Of a DNA stretch of 64,000 nucleotides, positions 10,637-23,047 are shown piece by piece; position 1 is the stretch's first letter; each line of letters begins with the position of its first letter. The notes below the pieces were generated by a model. The model saw only the letters and a program-made list of their open reading frames with translations. It was not told the origin of the DNA and ran no database searches. Both the position numbers and the translations under genes were made by a program. This DNA is from Petunia secreta. Its lineage: Eukaryota > Streptophyta > Magnoliopsida > Solanales > Solanaceae. The DNA is taken from positions 3,100,001-3,164,000 of the forward strand of contig JARKIP010000042.1 in NCBI GenBank assembly GCA_029990175.1, read 5' to 3'.

Positions 10637-11896
10637 TATTATATTATACACACAATTTATGTTTCTAGGCTTAGCAGGCATGCAATGGTATAAAAGTGTC
10701 TCATACGTTTGTTATTATGTCCAAGATTCAGATGGTCAGGCCTAGGCGTGAGGTGGTATTAAAGTCTTAATTTCACGTTGTCTCTTCTAATTTTATGGTA
10801 TTAGAAAACCCATTTCACGACGATGGATGCTCTATGCAATGCCTTTCTGACATGATCCAAATATCGTTGGTCATACACTTTGAATCCTTTGTAGCACATG
10901 CAGAATAGAAAGATGAGAAGAAAGTATCCCACCAATCGATCCATTCCATGTGCCTTGCGAGGGTGGCCACCGTAATTAGTTATTTTCACCTCATAAACCC
11001 GACCATTATATGATATGATGTACCTTCGCAGATATTTGAATGCACTTCGTCACGTTCATGGTTTTGTGAAAGTGAACTTTCAGGTCCAAAATATGAGTAC
11101 TATACACTGAAATTTAAATGTAACAAAAATTCCTGGTTTAATACTCGAGATTCTCCAATGAAAGCACTACCTTTCTGGTATTGCAATTGTCAGAACATAT
11201 ACATTGGATAGACTAAATTTAAGAAATCCTTCGTCCTAATTTGATGTGACTCACGTTTTAGTAACAAGATGAGGAATCACACATGTGGACCTGAGCGTTC
11301 ATTGGCTCTATGAAACCATAACAACTAAGGATTATCCTTTTTGTATTCATCAAAAACATAACTTTCATTGATCATTGTTGTGCAAAAATATACGGATTTT
11401 TAATTTTTTTTTTTTTTTAAATTTTTTTTTTTGGAGTTTGGCATCCCAGACTTTTGACATGATCATTAAGAAGGATCTATTTCTATTTGACCTAACAAAA
11501 AATCAACATAGATATCTCTGTAAATTGAATCACGGGGTTCATAAATGAAGTTTGCTGGTTAGATTTGTTTGACTCTAAAAGATGTGTAGTTCCACCTATC
11601 CATGTTATCGAGAGGACATACAAAGGATTGTTGATATTAGGCAAGAAATGCATGTTTAGAGCCTTGTTTTGCTTCATATTTGTAACTTTAATGTATTGAA
11701 TGAGTTGATATTTTAGTGTTCTTGATCTTATTACGTGTTTTTTATTGTGTAGGAATGTATTTGGAGATAATTGATTAATCTGGAATTGAATGAGAAGAAA
11801 TGGAGCTTTGAAGTCTAAGTAGAAGCCTGAGACTTGACTGAAAACCAAGGGGTGGATGAAAAATAATAAAAATGTGGAAGAGCAGTAAATTATGCA
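10637..11896. other. No gene recognised
   Basis: AT-rich sequence with a T-rich tract at about 11401-11432. Two small minus-strand open frames (62 and 118 codons, near 10801-10989 and 11492-11848) have no recognisable domain and no supporting splice or promoter context. I see no RNA gene or clean repeat boundary. Confidence 0.5.
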
Positions 11897-12018
11897 TGTC
11901 GCTCCTTGCCAGGCACCGTATAGCGCGACATGATAGGTTCGAAATTCAGAGAGTTGGAATTTTGCAATCCTGAGTAAAAAACCCTATCGCATCTTGCCAT
12001 GCAACGCATTGCGCGATA
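11897..12018. repeat. Two related hairpin units (TGTCGC/GCGACA and TATCGC/GCGATA)
   Basis: Two 34-bp units about 88 bp apart share the pattern T-R-TCGC, then CTTGCCA, then GCGCGAYA. Unit one pairs TGTCGC (11897-11902) with GCGACA (11925-11930). Unit two pairs TATCGC (11985-11990) with GCGATA (12013-12018). The one difference in the stem is compensated on the other side. The parent element is unknown. Confidence 0.5.
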
Positions 12019-12157
12019 CGGTAGGCTTAATTTCCTGACATGTTGACTCCGGGTTTATTTTGGATTCCCAGGTAATGTGGATCTTTTGAGACGATATAAA
12101 ACACATCAAACATGCCCAAAAACAAAACTTTGACCTGGAAAGGAACAAAAGAGAGCT

Positions 12158-13260
12158 TTAGTTGTCCCCATGTAGCATAGAAAGCTTCCTTTCTCTTCTT
12201 TCTTTCTGCTCTGAAGTTTGGAGGTCGTCTTGCCTTCTTCTTATTTTGTCATTTTCCTTTGACACCTCCTTTTCCTTTTCCTTAGTTGCTATGTTTTTCA
12301 ACCAAAATGCTTCCCACATAGGAAAATCCATAACAGCATGATCCTTCTTGAAGCACTTGAAGCATCCTGAGTAGTCAGGACTGTCGACTATGTTCTTCCT
12401 TCCAGAGTTTTCCTCGACACTTCTTTTGAAGCCTTTAAACCTTCCCAAGTTAAGCTTATGTCTCAAGGCACTAACCATTGCTGCTTCAACTGATTGCAGA
12501 TCAACATAATCATCAGCTTCATCCGTTGCTTCGAGTGCAAGGGTCTTGTCCTTCTTGAGAGCTGGTTTAGTCTTTGAGTCTTTCATCATCTGATGAGTTT
12601 TCAGGCTACCAACCAGTTCTTCCAGTTAAATGGATCTTAGAGGTTTAGACTCAATGATAGCTGTCATCTTGGGTTCCCAAGCCTCAGGTAGCACATTTAG
12701 AATTTTATCCACCATCTCTACTTCTGGCAACTCCATATCCAGGAATCTCATCTCATTAATGATAATGGCCAACCTGGTCATCATATCTTGGATTGATTCC
12801 TTCTCTCCCATAGAGAAAAACTCAAATTGTCTCTTCAGCATTCTTCTCTTTGAGTCCTTCACTTCAGTGGTTCCTTCATGCGCAACCTGCAAGCCATCCC
12901 AGATTTCCTTGGCAGTCTTGTAAGATGATATCCTGTTAACTCCTCAGGGCCGAGACCACAAATTACCAGACGTTTGGCTTTTTGATTCTTTTCAATCATC
13001 TTATAGTCTGCCTCATTGAACTCTTCTTTCAACTTAGGTTCTTGTTTGGCAGCAGCTCCCTCACCAACTATTTTAGTAGGAATCAAGTTTCCTTCTGATA
13101 CTATAAGCCATAGTTGGTAGTCTGTAGCACATATGTAATTTTCCATCCTATTCTTCCACCAACCATAGTACTGCCCATTGAACTGTGGGAGCCTCTAAAC
13201 TGACTGTCCTTCAGTAATGGTAGGTGGTGCATTCATAATTCTGATCCTTCTCAAGGTGTT
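12158..13260 (-). pseudogene. Second, truncated Sirevirus gag copy beyond the 3' LTR
   Basis: This matches the gag module at 21900-23007 almost base for base: start region with a YGWW..RMENYICATDYQLW block, then a KEIWDGLQ-equivalent region, then a zinc knuckle. Stops and frameshifts interrupt it. The knuckle region reads CFKCFKKDHAVMD then F, so the last cysteine of CX2CX4HX4C is lost here. The copy begins right after the LTR at 13295-14193 and a primer-site-like CAGAGCGGG, then ends abruptly near 12158. It is the 5' part of a further copy sharing that LTR. Left of 12158 the sequence is unrelated. Confidence 0.8.
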
Positions 13261-13294
13261 AACCTAGTACGAGAAGACCCGCTCTGATTTCACT

Positions 13295-14193
13295 TGTTAT
13301 AATCTATGCACCTCCTAAGGACACTAGAAGGGGGGTTGAATAGTGTCCACTGATTTTCGATTCAAGAACTCGATTCTCCTGAGTCAAGAACCCTGTTCTT
13401 GCCTCTACAGTTTTGCAACCTGAACACCACAACACACGCCAATCACAGATACAAGAAACACAAGGATTTTACGTGGAAAACTCCTTGCTCAAGGGAGAAA
13501 AACCACAACCCACACTCTGGGATTTTAGAACACAATCCACTAACAACACGAGCAAGTTTCTGATTACAAGACTCTGTAACCAAGGGGCTACACTCTAGAC
13601 CCTAATCACTAAACAAAGCTAAACTCTAGCTTTACAAAGTAATCTCTCAATAGTTCACCTAATACACTGCTTCTAAGATAAGCTCATAGATAAAACAATG
13701 ATCGCTCAAAATAAGACAACTTACAAAGCAAAGAACCTAGACAGAATATCTAGACTCAATCTACTCAAGTCCACCAATTGTCTACTTCAGTTATCTCACG
13801 TTTGAAAGCTTCTGGATCGCCTTTGTATGCTCTCAACTCTCTATTTGTGAATAACTTATTTCGGCTGTATCAACTACTTGTATTTATATGGGCTTTACAA
13901 CCCTAGTTGAGTCCCACAAATAATCTTGTAATTATGGTAAGACAAGATTCCTTGTAACTCTTTCCTTGTTGAAGTCCAACTCTTATTCGTACTTTGAAGA
14001 CACAGCCTGGGCACCGCCTCTTTTAGTCTTACTAGAATGCATATTCATTCACGCGCCACTACTCCTAGTTCCGCAGGGATTTGCAACCCTCAGATCTTTT
14101 CGACCAGTCGTGCCCTACTATTCAAGGACTAGGTTTTTCTCAGAAACCACTGAGTCCTTCTTGTTTGTCATTCTTCAAAACCAATTCTCAACA
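13295..14193 (-). repeat. 3' LTR of the Sirevirus-like element (shared with truncated tandem copy)
   Basis: An 899-bp LTR, TG...CA on the minus strand, from TGTTGAGAATTGG (at 14193) to GATTATAACA (at 13295). TATA box CATATAAATA lies at about 13881-13890. It differs from the other LTR (23048-23947) only at scattered bases and a short indel near the TATA box. A purine tract AAAAAGGGGGAATT precedes it on the right, as expected for a 3' LTR. On its left, primer-site and gag sequence follow, as expected for a 5' LTR, so it serves both roles. Confidence 0.88.
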
Positions 14194-14666
14194 AATTCCC
14201 CCTTTTTGATGATGACAAACAAATGTTGCCAAAGAACCTGAATAGACAAGATTTCCAAAAAAACACACAAACAAGAATAACAAGTTTGAAAAACTTTAAA
14301 ATAGATGAGTTAGGTCACAAACACCCCAACATTTCCTTCTATCCCCTTTTGGCATCATCGAAAAGATTCAAATACCTGCATGAACCAGTTAGTACTATCC
14401 AGTCTAGAGCACAGGGCAACAAGTCAGCTAAAATTTAAACACACAGAGATAAGGCTAAAGGCCCAACAAGAACCAAGTACCATAGAGCAAAACAAACATA
14501 AACAACAGAAATTTAAAATCATCATCCAGGGTGTTACAGCAGCACAACCCTACCCTAGAAGTACACAACTGAAAATAAATTGTCTTAAACAACATCACAT
14601 ATGCAGGGAGAGTAGGAAGAGATAAAGGCAATTAGGAGAAAGCATTGGATGGTAGGACATGAGGAC
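14194..14666 (-). other. Sirevirus 3' untranslated region with polypurine tract
   Basis: The minus strand reads CATCATCAAAAAGGGGGAAT directly before the 3' LTR, the purine tract that primes plus-strand synthesis in these Copia elements. The remaining 450 bp up to the extra gene shows no credible coding. Confidence 0.7.
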
Positions 14667-16885
14667 TCATGGCTGTAAGTTGAAGTGTTTGGCAAGTGCC
14701 TCAAGGTTCATTGTATTTTTGGCCCTCTCCATCACCAGCTCGGCCTCATACTTGTGGCAATCTATCTTCAAACGATCAATTTCTTGATCCTTCAACTTCA
14801 GCTGTCTGTGAAGCTCAGTATTTTCTGTATTTACTTCAAGGACATGGCTCTCTAGTTCCTTCACAGCTGTAATGGCCTCCTCTGGTCCATAATCCTCACT
14901 TTCCTCAGCCTGCTCTTGCTTAACCTGCATGGGCTTCTTGGAAGCTCTCATTCTTTGAAGAAGTCACAGCTTTTAAGCACATTATACCCAAACATCTTAT
15001 GGATGGTAGGCTTCTTCCCTACTTCCAATGGAACCCCAAAATGCTCTAGAACCTGCTAAAGGACATATGAATGCGCTAAAGAATGTGGCTTTTGGTCAGT
15101 ATCTGCAATCCTCTTGATATGTCTGGTGAATATATCAAGGAAAGTTGATTCTCACCCCCTATCCAGCAAGTCCATATAGGTTAATCCAGAGCACTGGCTT
15201 TACTATTTCTTTCTCCCCTAGGCAGGAGGAACCGATGCACAAACTCAAAGAGCAATTGATGTGCTGATTCCATCTCCTTTTTGTCTACTTTCCTTTCTTT
15301 TCTGAGCTTTGGTTTCCCTAAAAATTTCTTGACCACACTAAGAGGAGTTACCCTGTCTGTCCTCTTTGGCCACTTCAGCTTAATGTACATGCAATAACCT
15401 TCAGCAGGCACATCAAGGATCACCCCAGCTCAGTTCTTCCAAATTCAATTTCAACTCCCTTCACCATTGAAAATACTCTCCTGGATACAACCCTGCAATT
15501 TGTATAAAATTCCCTGATCTCATCAGAGAAAAACATCCTGTCTTTGTTTCCAAACAAGCTCAGCCAACCTTGGTGACCAATCATCCTGAGCAAGGGTTTA
15601 ATATGATGCTCCTTCTCGTCATGCAGAACGCTACCAGCAAGCACCTGGTGCTTGGCAAAGAAAGCCACCCGGTCAACCTCTTCCTCATATCCTTTTCTTC
15701 TTTTCCTATTCTCCACCTCACTGTCAGTCTCAGAGTCACTTGGCTCCACATAGCTACCGGCTTCATCACTCTCTTCTTTTGCCTCATCGGCTTTCTCCTC
15801 TTCCTCATTCTTTTTCTTCTCTTCTCTGTCTCTCACATTTGTAATTGTTCTTTCAAGATTTCCAACAGTCGCCAGCTGTTGTTTCAGAGCAGACCTAATT
15901 CCTACTCTTCTTACCACTGGCTCTACCACATCCTTGCCATCACTCTCCTCACTTGATTCATCCACTAACCGGCTTTTAGATACCGGTATTCCCCCTCTCA
16001 CCAATCGTCTTCTCTTGTCAGGCTCCACTCTGGTCTCACTCACAAACACCACTTCTTCTTTCTCTTCTTCACATGTAAGCCTTTCATCCTTCTCACCAAA
16101 CCTTATTTTCACACTTTTTCTCTTTGTTTCCTCAGTTTTCTCTGTAATTTCCTTACTTTCACCTTTTTCTTCTACAACTTCCTCATCCTTTTCCTCTTCA
16201 GAGTCTGTCCACTTGCGTTCTGCGTCATCAGCCTCTGTAGGATCTGGGCAAGAACCAGTTTCTTTGCTCAAATCCGGTGAGGCCTCAGCAGATCCAGGTC
16301 CTCCAACAACTGGACCTTCAAGCGCAGACAATCCTTGACTTTTCTCAGTAAAAACAGCACTAGAACTGGGTTCATCAACATGTTCTTTAAGGGACTCAAC
16401 AGAATCCTTTTCCCTCAGCTTTTCTAACACTTTTCCCACTACATCAACCTCCAACACAGTCTCAGCTACTATAGGTACATGCATACTAGCCTTAGGTTCC
16501 TCGTGAACATCCTGTTGTTTCTCCTCAACTGCCTTCCCCCTATCAATTTTATCACAGGACTCTACTTTCCTACGATTGCATCTAGTGCTTTTACTAATGT
16601 TTCGGTACTCAATTTTTCAGGACTTTTTACCCCTTCTAAATCGATGGAAGTAGATAAAGTAGAGTCAGGTATTACCTCAACTGGTCTTTCAGAGGAAACT
16701 TGTTCTGTAGGCGTAGTCGAAAAAGATCTGGCCATCATCTTCTTGACCAACTTCTTTTCTCCCTTTTTGAGAAACTTTAACCTAGCCCTGACAATTCTCT
16801 CTGCAAGAGTGGAGGGAGTTGATTTCGGAGTTGATTTCTTGAGGGTTTTGGTGGGTGATGTTGATGAAGATTGTGCTTGAGACAT
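14667..16885 (-). pseudogene. Sirevirus env-position gene (putative plant transposon protein domain)
   Basis: A gene downstream of pol, split by frameshifts into pieces at 16562-16885, 15420-16484, 15181-15423 and 14667-14951. The N-terminus is Ser/Thr/Lys-rich (MSQAQSSSTSPTKTLKKS). A long Glu/Lys-rich low-complexity middle follows. A folded block near 15350-15640 contains FFAKHQVLAG, GNKDRMFFSDEIREFYTN and EIEFGRTELG. I liken this block to the putative plant transposon protein domain found in Sirevirus/Ogre-type accessory genes. The C-terminus is a coiled coil (VKELESHVLEVNTENTELHR). No transmembrane segment is visible, so the name env-like describes position only. The function of this gene class is not established. 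Confidence 0.65.
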
Positions 16886-17522
16886 GGCGAAATATGTTAG
16901 GGTTTTGAATTAGGATTATGAAGTTTCTTGGCTTGATTGTTTAGAGAGAGAGAGTGGTTGAATGGAGAGAAATATGTTGAGTGTGTGTGTTCTGTATCGA
17001 TCAAAACGAAGGGATGAGAAAGAGTTATGGTGATGAGATGTTTTCCTGGGGAACACAAAGTAATGATGACCGAAAAGTGAAAAGCAGCTTTTTGAACTTT
17101 TTGAGAACCGGGAAAGAGTTATGGATTTGACGGTTATCAGACTTGCCCAAATAAAACCTTTTCAAGTAGTGGGGTCCATTCAAAGTATAATAGAAGTCTA
17201 ACCCAAAAAGAAATGTGTTCCTATAATTTAGGACAGTTATAAGAACATGGAAAGTCTCACTTGACACACGTATAGTTGACAATTTGATTTCAGTTATGAC
17301 TCCTATCATGCAAGGCAATGTGACTGTACATGGACATGATTCCTCATGCTTCAGTCGGTCCCTTCTATGTTCATAGTAGGTTCTTTATGGGATCACATTA
17401 TCCTCACCTGGTGCTCATAAGCTGAACAAGTATGTACAATATTAGACTGGACAATAATAACGAATGTTACACACAAATCATTGAACACTTAACTAACCAA
17501 TCATTGAGGGACAACTGCTGGG
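16886..17522 (-). other. Non-coding spacer between Sirevirus pol and the extra gene
   Basis: No domain is readable on either strand. This is probably the leader used to express the downstream gene. A short GAGAGAG run lies near 16944. Confidence 0.5.
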
Positions 17523-20500
17523 TCATCCGTGTATTTTGGTCATCCCTAGCTCCAACCTGTTCCTCTCAAACTGCACTTTGTTCAATGCTTTGGTGAATAT
17601 GTCTGCAATTTGATCTTCAGTCCTGCAAGAATTCATAGTAATCAGACCCTTTTCTACATTGTCTCTAAGAAAATGGTGTCTAATATCAATATGCTTTTTT
17701 CTTTTGTGTTGGACTAGGTTCTTAGCAATATTCACTGCACCTGTACTATCACAGAAAATTGGCACTGCTCCACACTTGATTCTAAAGTCCTCCAACTGTT
17801 GTTTGATCCATAGCAATTGTGAGCAGCATGATGCAGCTGCTACATACTCAGCTTCCAAAGTAGACAAGGCTACTGAATTTTGCTTCTTTGTTGCCCAAGA
17901 AACTAAGCAAGGACCAAGAAAGTGTGCCATTCCTGAAGTGCTTTTCCTGTCCACCAAGCGTACTACATAATCTGCATCAACAAAACCAATTAGTTCAAAA
18001 GTACCTCCCCTACTGTACCATAGACATAGATCCTGAGTTCCTTTCAAGTATCTCAAGATCCTCTTCACAGCTGTCAAGTGTGACTCCTTAGGCTTGGACT
18101 GAAATCTGGCACACAGTCCCACACTGTATATAATATCAGGTCGACTAGCTGTGAGATAGAGTAGCGAACCTATGATTCCTCTATATTTTGTCTCATTAGT
18201 CGAAGGACCTAGTTCATCCATATCCATCTTGGTTCCAGGAGCAATAGGCGTAGTCATTTCTTTTGCTCCTTCCATGTCAAATTTCTTTAGAAGTTTCTTG
18301 ACATATTTTTGCTAATGAATCATGGTCCCTTCAGGCATCTGCTTTATCTGCAGTCCTAGGAAGAAATTTAGTTCACCCATCATGCTCATTTCAAATTCAC
18401 TTCCCATCAAATCAGCAAACCCCTTGCATAGCTCCTCATCAGTGGCTCCAAAAATGATATCATTAACATATACTTGAACCACCAATAGATCCTTCCCTTT
18501 ATTCTTCAGGAATAATGTGTTATCAATCTTTCCTCTTGGAAAACCATTCTTCAGTAGGAATCCTGAAAGTTTTTCATATCAGGCTCTAGGAGCTTAGATT
18601 ATCCAGTTAGTAAACATGATCAGGAAATTCATTACTCACAAAGCCTGGTGGCTGTATTACATAGACATCTTTATTTAGGTAGCCATTCAGGAAGGCACTC
18701 TTCACATCCATCTGATACAGTGTGAACACCATATATGTAGCAAAAAAAATCAGCATTCTAATAGCCTCCATTCTTGCCACTGGTGCAAAAGTTTCATCAT
18801 AGTCGATTCCTTCTTCCTGACTGTATCCTTGAACTACTAGTCTTGCCTTGTTCCTTGTCACTATACCATGCTCATCCAGTTTGTTTTTGAACACCCATTT
18901 TGTTCCAATTATTGATCTATCCTTCAGCTTAGGAACCAGGTGCCACACTTTGCTTCCCTCGAACTGATGAAGTTCATCTTGCATGGCTAGAATCCAATCG
19001 GGATCTTCTAGGGCTTCTTTTATATTCTTTGGTTTCAAGGATGAAAGGAATGCAAAGAATGCACAGAAGTTCTTCAAGGCTGACCTGGTCATGATTCAGT
19101 ATCCAGTTCTGATAAGACATTCTCCAAGGGATGAGAACTTTGGTGTTTTCATGGCCTGGGTTGAATATGACGAGAAGTACCTTCAGCATCACTTTGGGTA
19201 GGTTCTTCCTGACTTGCTGGATCATCGACTTCGTCTGATGTTCCCCCTGTCATGTTGACTCCTTGTTCTCGAGAAATTGAATTTTCACCTGATGTTTCTT
19301 TGTCTTCTGAATCTTCAGAGTCAGCTGCACCATCTTCTCGACTAAGGCCAATCGCTTGATCATCTACCCCATTTTCTCCTAATGCCTTATCGGATTCATC
19401 AAATACCACATGCATACTTTCCTTCCCTGTTTGTGTTCTTTTATTAAACACTTTGTATGCTTTGAGTAGAGTAACCAAGAAATATTGCCTCATCACTTCT
19501 ACCATCAAATTTTCCCAATGGTACGTTTCCGTTGTTGTGGATAAAGCATCTACAGCCAAAGGGTCTCAGATGTGCAATATTCGATTTTCTTCCTCCGAGC
19601 AGCTCATATGGGGTCTTGTCAAGAATAGCTCTGATGGAGCATCTGTTCAACAAATAGCATGCAGTGTTTATTGCTTCAGCCCAAAAGTTTCTTGCAAGCC
19701 CACTTGACAGCAACATAGTCCTTGCCATATCCTCCAGAGACCTGTTCTTCCTTTCAACCACTCTATTTTGCTGTGGAGTTCTTGGTGCAGAGAAATTATG
19801 ATCAATGTTGTATTTTGCACAATAGTAAGAGAATTTTGAGTTTTCAAACTCCGTTCTATGATCATATCTAATATTGATAGGTTCTAGGCTTAACCTTTTC
19901 TGCACAACACCAGCTCAGTCTTTGAAGCTGTCAAAGGCTTCATCTTTAGATGTCAAGAACAAGGTCCATGTGTACCTGGAGTAGTCATCAACAATTACGA
20001 ACACAAACCTTTTTCCTCATCTGCTCCTGAGTCTCATAGGTCCACACAGATCCATATGCAACAGTTCCAATGGTTTTGATGTGCTTACCACTTTCTTTGA
20101 CTTAAAGGATGATTTCACATGCTTCCCCCTTACACAAGCATCACACATTTTTGTGTTTTCAAATCTCTTGCTAGGCAGTCTACGAACCAGCTCCTTAGAT
20201 ACAAGCTTATTCAGTTGTGAGAGACTTGCATGACCCATTCTTTTGTGCCACAGCTGAGAATAACGTTCTTGCACGTTCAAGCATGTTAAGTTGTTTTCAG
20301 GCAGTGATTTCAGTGATGCTTTGTACACATTGTTCACCCTTTTTTCTTCCATAACAATTTCTCCACTCTGTAGATTCTTCACAATACATCCTACAGAGGA
20401 GAAACTCACTTCATTTCCTCTATCACACAGTTGAGAGATACTCAGCAGGTTGCGTCTGAGACCATCGACACAGTATACGTTTTCAATTGCGTGATCCAGA

Positions 20501-20676
20501 GTTCTCCCAACTTTTCCAATTCCTATGATTTGACCACTTTTACCTCCTCCAAAGGCTACACTGCCTCCTTGAAATGCTGCGAGTGAGAGAAAGTTTCTTC
20601 TATCTCCTGTTATGTGCCTCGAACAACCGCTATCAAGAATCCAGCTTGGGTTGTTCTCCCTCACTCCAGCCTGCAA
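17523..20676 (-). pseudogene. Copia pol: protease, integrase, reverse transcriptase, RNase H
   Basis: Minus-strand pol in Copia order. The protease starts near 20650 with WILDSGCSRHITGD (active site DSG). The pre-integrase zinc domain follows (LWHKRMGHAS near 20250, CDACVRGKHVKSSF). The integrase has its first acid in HMDLCGP (about 20050), the second in RYDHRTEFEN (about 19855; usually RSDHGTEF) and the third in PQQNRVVERKNRS (about 19780). RT motifs TKWVFKNKLDEHG and YQMDVKSAFLNG lie near 18900 and 18710. The usual YVDD active site reads YVNDI (about 18462), losing one catalytic aspartate. RNase H is intact-looking at 17523-18275, with SRPDI, STLEAEYVAA and IFCDSTGA. Frame breaks occur near 19905-20017, 19092-19444 and 18300-18607. 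The element cannot supply its own enzymes. Confidence 0.9.
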
Positions 20677-20682
20677 AACAGA

Positions 20683-21776
20683 TTAAGGGTTAGCTTTAGG
20701 AACCCAGACAAGCTTGGGTCCCTTCTTATGAGAGAATGGATAAATTAAATCCTGTCTAGCCCATTTAGGTAGAACACTTCTTTTATTCTTGGCCTTTGCC
20801 TTGCTTGCATTCATGCACCTTTGTTTGTAGTGTCCAGTTTCACAACAAAAGGTACACAAAATGTTGCAAGGCAATCCCACATACTTGCTCTTAGGGTTAT
20901 ATGGAGGCAATGGTTTCTTGAATCCTAGTCCTTGTTTTCCCTTGTTTTGATTTTCAAGAACCCAGTTCATTGCCTCAGAGTATTTATTCCATTTTGTTAA
21001 TCTGGTAAGCTCAAATTTAGATTTTTCAACCTTTTGATTTAAAATCCTGTTCTTTTCAGTTTCCTGATACAGAATCTCATTAGCTCTTTTAAGTTCGTTT
21101 TCAAGAAAGATTTGAACTTCACTTATTACTTGCTTACCATTTATACTCTCTTTTAACTGATTAAGTTCCAATTCCAGTTCAGTGATCTTAGAGTTTGACA
21201 AAGAGTCTGCCCTTTTAAGATGGCATTGACTTCTTCCAGTTCAATGTTTTGTTACTGAAGACTCTTGTGGTTGGTTCTGAGATCACTTAACTCTTCAGTT
21301 AATTTATATTTTTCAATTTTCTCTTTTTCATAACCCTCAATCAAAGTGGATGTGATTAGAATCAAGTTTTCAGTAGAGTGTGTGTGTAGATTTTCCTTAA
21401 GATCAGATAGACATACCTCTGCTGAATTAGCAGCTTCAGCTCCATCAGTTGCCATAAGGGCAGAGTCCTTCTTTTGGTCGTCACCTGTGTACAACTCCTT
21501 CAGCTTTTCCCATACTTCCTTAGCAGACTTGTATTCAAGTATCTTGCCAACACATCATTAGTCAGCCCTCCTCTCAGGTACAATTCAGCTTTGGAATTTG
21601 CCTGCCAGTCTAGATCTTGAGGATTCTACCTTCTTTGGCACCAGAACTCCATTCGCTGCTCTCTTCACAGGAACGTGAGGTCCTCTCTTCACAATCAACC
21701 AGAGACTGTAATCTGTTGCTTGAAGGAAGTTTTTCATCTGTTTCTTCCAGCACTTGTAGTTAGTCCCGTTGAACAC
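20683..21776 (-). pseudogene. Sirevirus gag module B (next to pol)
   Basis: It begins MFNGTNYKCWKKQMKNFL and TDYSLWLIVKRGPHVP, the usual start of this gag family. LYLRGGLTNDVL and ELYTGDDQKKDSALMA (about 21490) follow, then a long coiled coil (about 20990-21420). A zinc knuckle CTFCCETGHYKQRC (CX2CX4HX4C) lies near 20830, followed by basic residues leading into the protease. Frameshifts occur near 21585, 21494 and 21201-21252. It is a full gag layout in its own right, although another gag module with its own start and knuckle lies directly upstream. Confidence 0.75.
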
Positions 21777-21899
21777 AGGTGGCTTTCAAGGATTTCTTCC
21801 TTCTCTGAACTCCCGAGGGTCTTCCTCATCAGAACTGATTCCTGTCAATCAGATCAGTGCCAGTGGTGATTCATCTCCAGATTCCTATTCATGATCAGA

Positions 21900-23007
21900 T
21901 TAACTGTCAGTTGGTCCCCATGTAGCATAGAAAGCTTCATTTCTCTTCCTTCTTTCTGCTCTGAAGTTTGGAGGTCGTCTTGCCTTCTTCTTATCTTTGT
22001 TATTTTCCTTTGACGCCTCCTTTTCATTTTCCTTAGTTGGTCTATTTTTCAACCATTCTGCTTCCCACATAGGACAATCCATAACAGTATGATCCTTCTT
22101 AAAGCACTTAAAGCATCTTGAGTAGTTAGGACTGTCCAGTATGTTCTTCCTTCTAGAGTTTTCCTTGCCACTTCTTTTGAAGCCTTTAAACCTTCCCAAG
22201 TTAAGCTTCTGTCTCAAGGCACTAACCATTGCTGCTTCAACTGATTGCAGATCAACATAATCATCAGCTTCATCCATTGCTTCGAGTGCAAGGATCTTGT
22301 CCTTCGTGAGAGCTGGTTTAGTCTTTGAGTCTTTCATCATCTGATGAGTTTTCAGGCTACCAACTAGTTCTTCCAGTTTAATGGATCTTAGAGGTTTAGA
22401 CTCAATGATAGCAGTCTTCTTGGGTTCCCAAGCCTCAGGTAGCACATTTAGAATTTTATCCACCATCTCTACTTCTGTAAACTCCATATCCAGGGATCTC
22501 ATCTCATTAGTGATAATGGCCAACCTGGTCATCATATCCTAGATTGATTCCTTCTCTCCTATAGACAACAACTCAAATTGTCTCTTCAGCATTCTTCTCT
22601 TTGAATCCTTCACTTCAGTGGTTCCTTCATGCGTAACCTGCAAGCCATCCCAGATTTCCTTGGCAGTCTTGTAAGATGATACTCTGTTAAACTCCTCAGG
22701 GCCGAGACCACAAATTACCAGACGTTTGGCTTTTTTGATTCTTTTCAATCATCTTATAGTCTGCCTCATTGAACTCTTCTTTCAACTTAGGTTCTTGTTT
22801 GGCAGCAGCTTCCTCACCAACTATTTTAGTAGGAATCAAGTTTCCTTCTGATACTATAAGCCATAGTTGGTAGTCTGTAGCACATATGTAATTTTCCATC
22901 CTATTCTTCCACCAACCATAGTACTGCCCATTGAACTGTGGGAGCCTCTGAACTGACTGTCCTTCAGTTATTGTAGGTGGTGCATTCATAATTCTGATCC
23001 TTCTCAA
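21900..23007 (-). pseudogene. Sirevirus gag module A (next to 5' LTR)
   Basis: It starts MRRIRIMNAPPTITEGQSVQ about 40 bp after the LTR, then QYYGWWKNRMENYICATDYQ. It continues with a KEIWDGLQVTHEGTTEVKDS block near 22650, a leucine-rich capsid-like helix region (about 22535-22400), and a zinc knuckle CFKCFKKDHTVMDC (CX2CX4HX4C) near 22095. It ends near YATWGPTDSD. Breaks: a frameshift near 22720 and a stop near 22536. A nearly identical copy lies at 12158-13260. Confidence 0.85.
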
Positions 23008-23028
23008 TGTGTTAACCTAGTACGAGAA

Positions 23029-23047
23029 GACCCGCTCTGATTTCACT
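23029..23047 (-). other. Primer-binding site of the Sirevirus-like element
   Basis: Right after the LTR end TATAACA the minus strand reads AGTGAAATCAGAGCGGGTC. This is a diverged form of the TGGTATCAGAGC site that pairs with initiator tRNA-Met in most plant Copia elements. Confidence 0.6.

Noticed and set aside
10801..10989. 62-codon minus-strand frame with a hydrophobic stretch
   Set aside because: No domain, no promoter or splice context, and length within chance.
15570..16338. Plus-strand open frames opposite the Sirevirus extra gene
   Set aside because: They are Ser/Leu-rich mirror images of the Glu/Lys-rich minus-strand gene.
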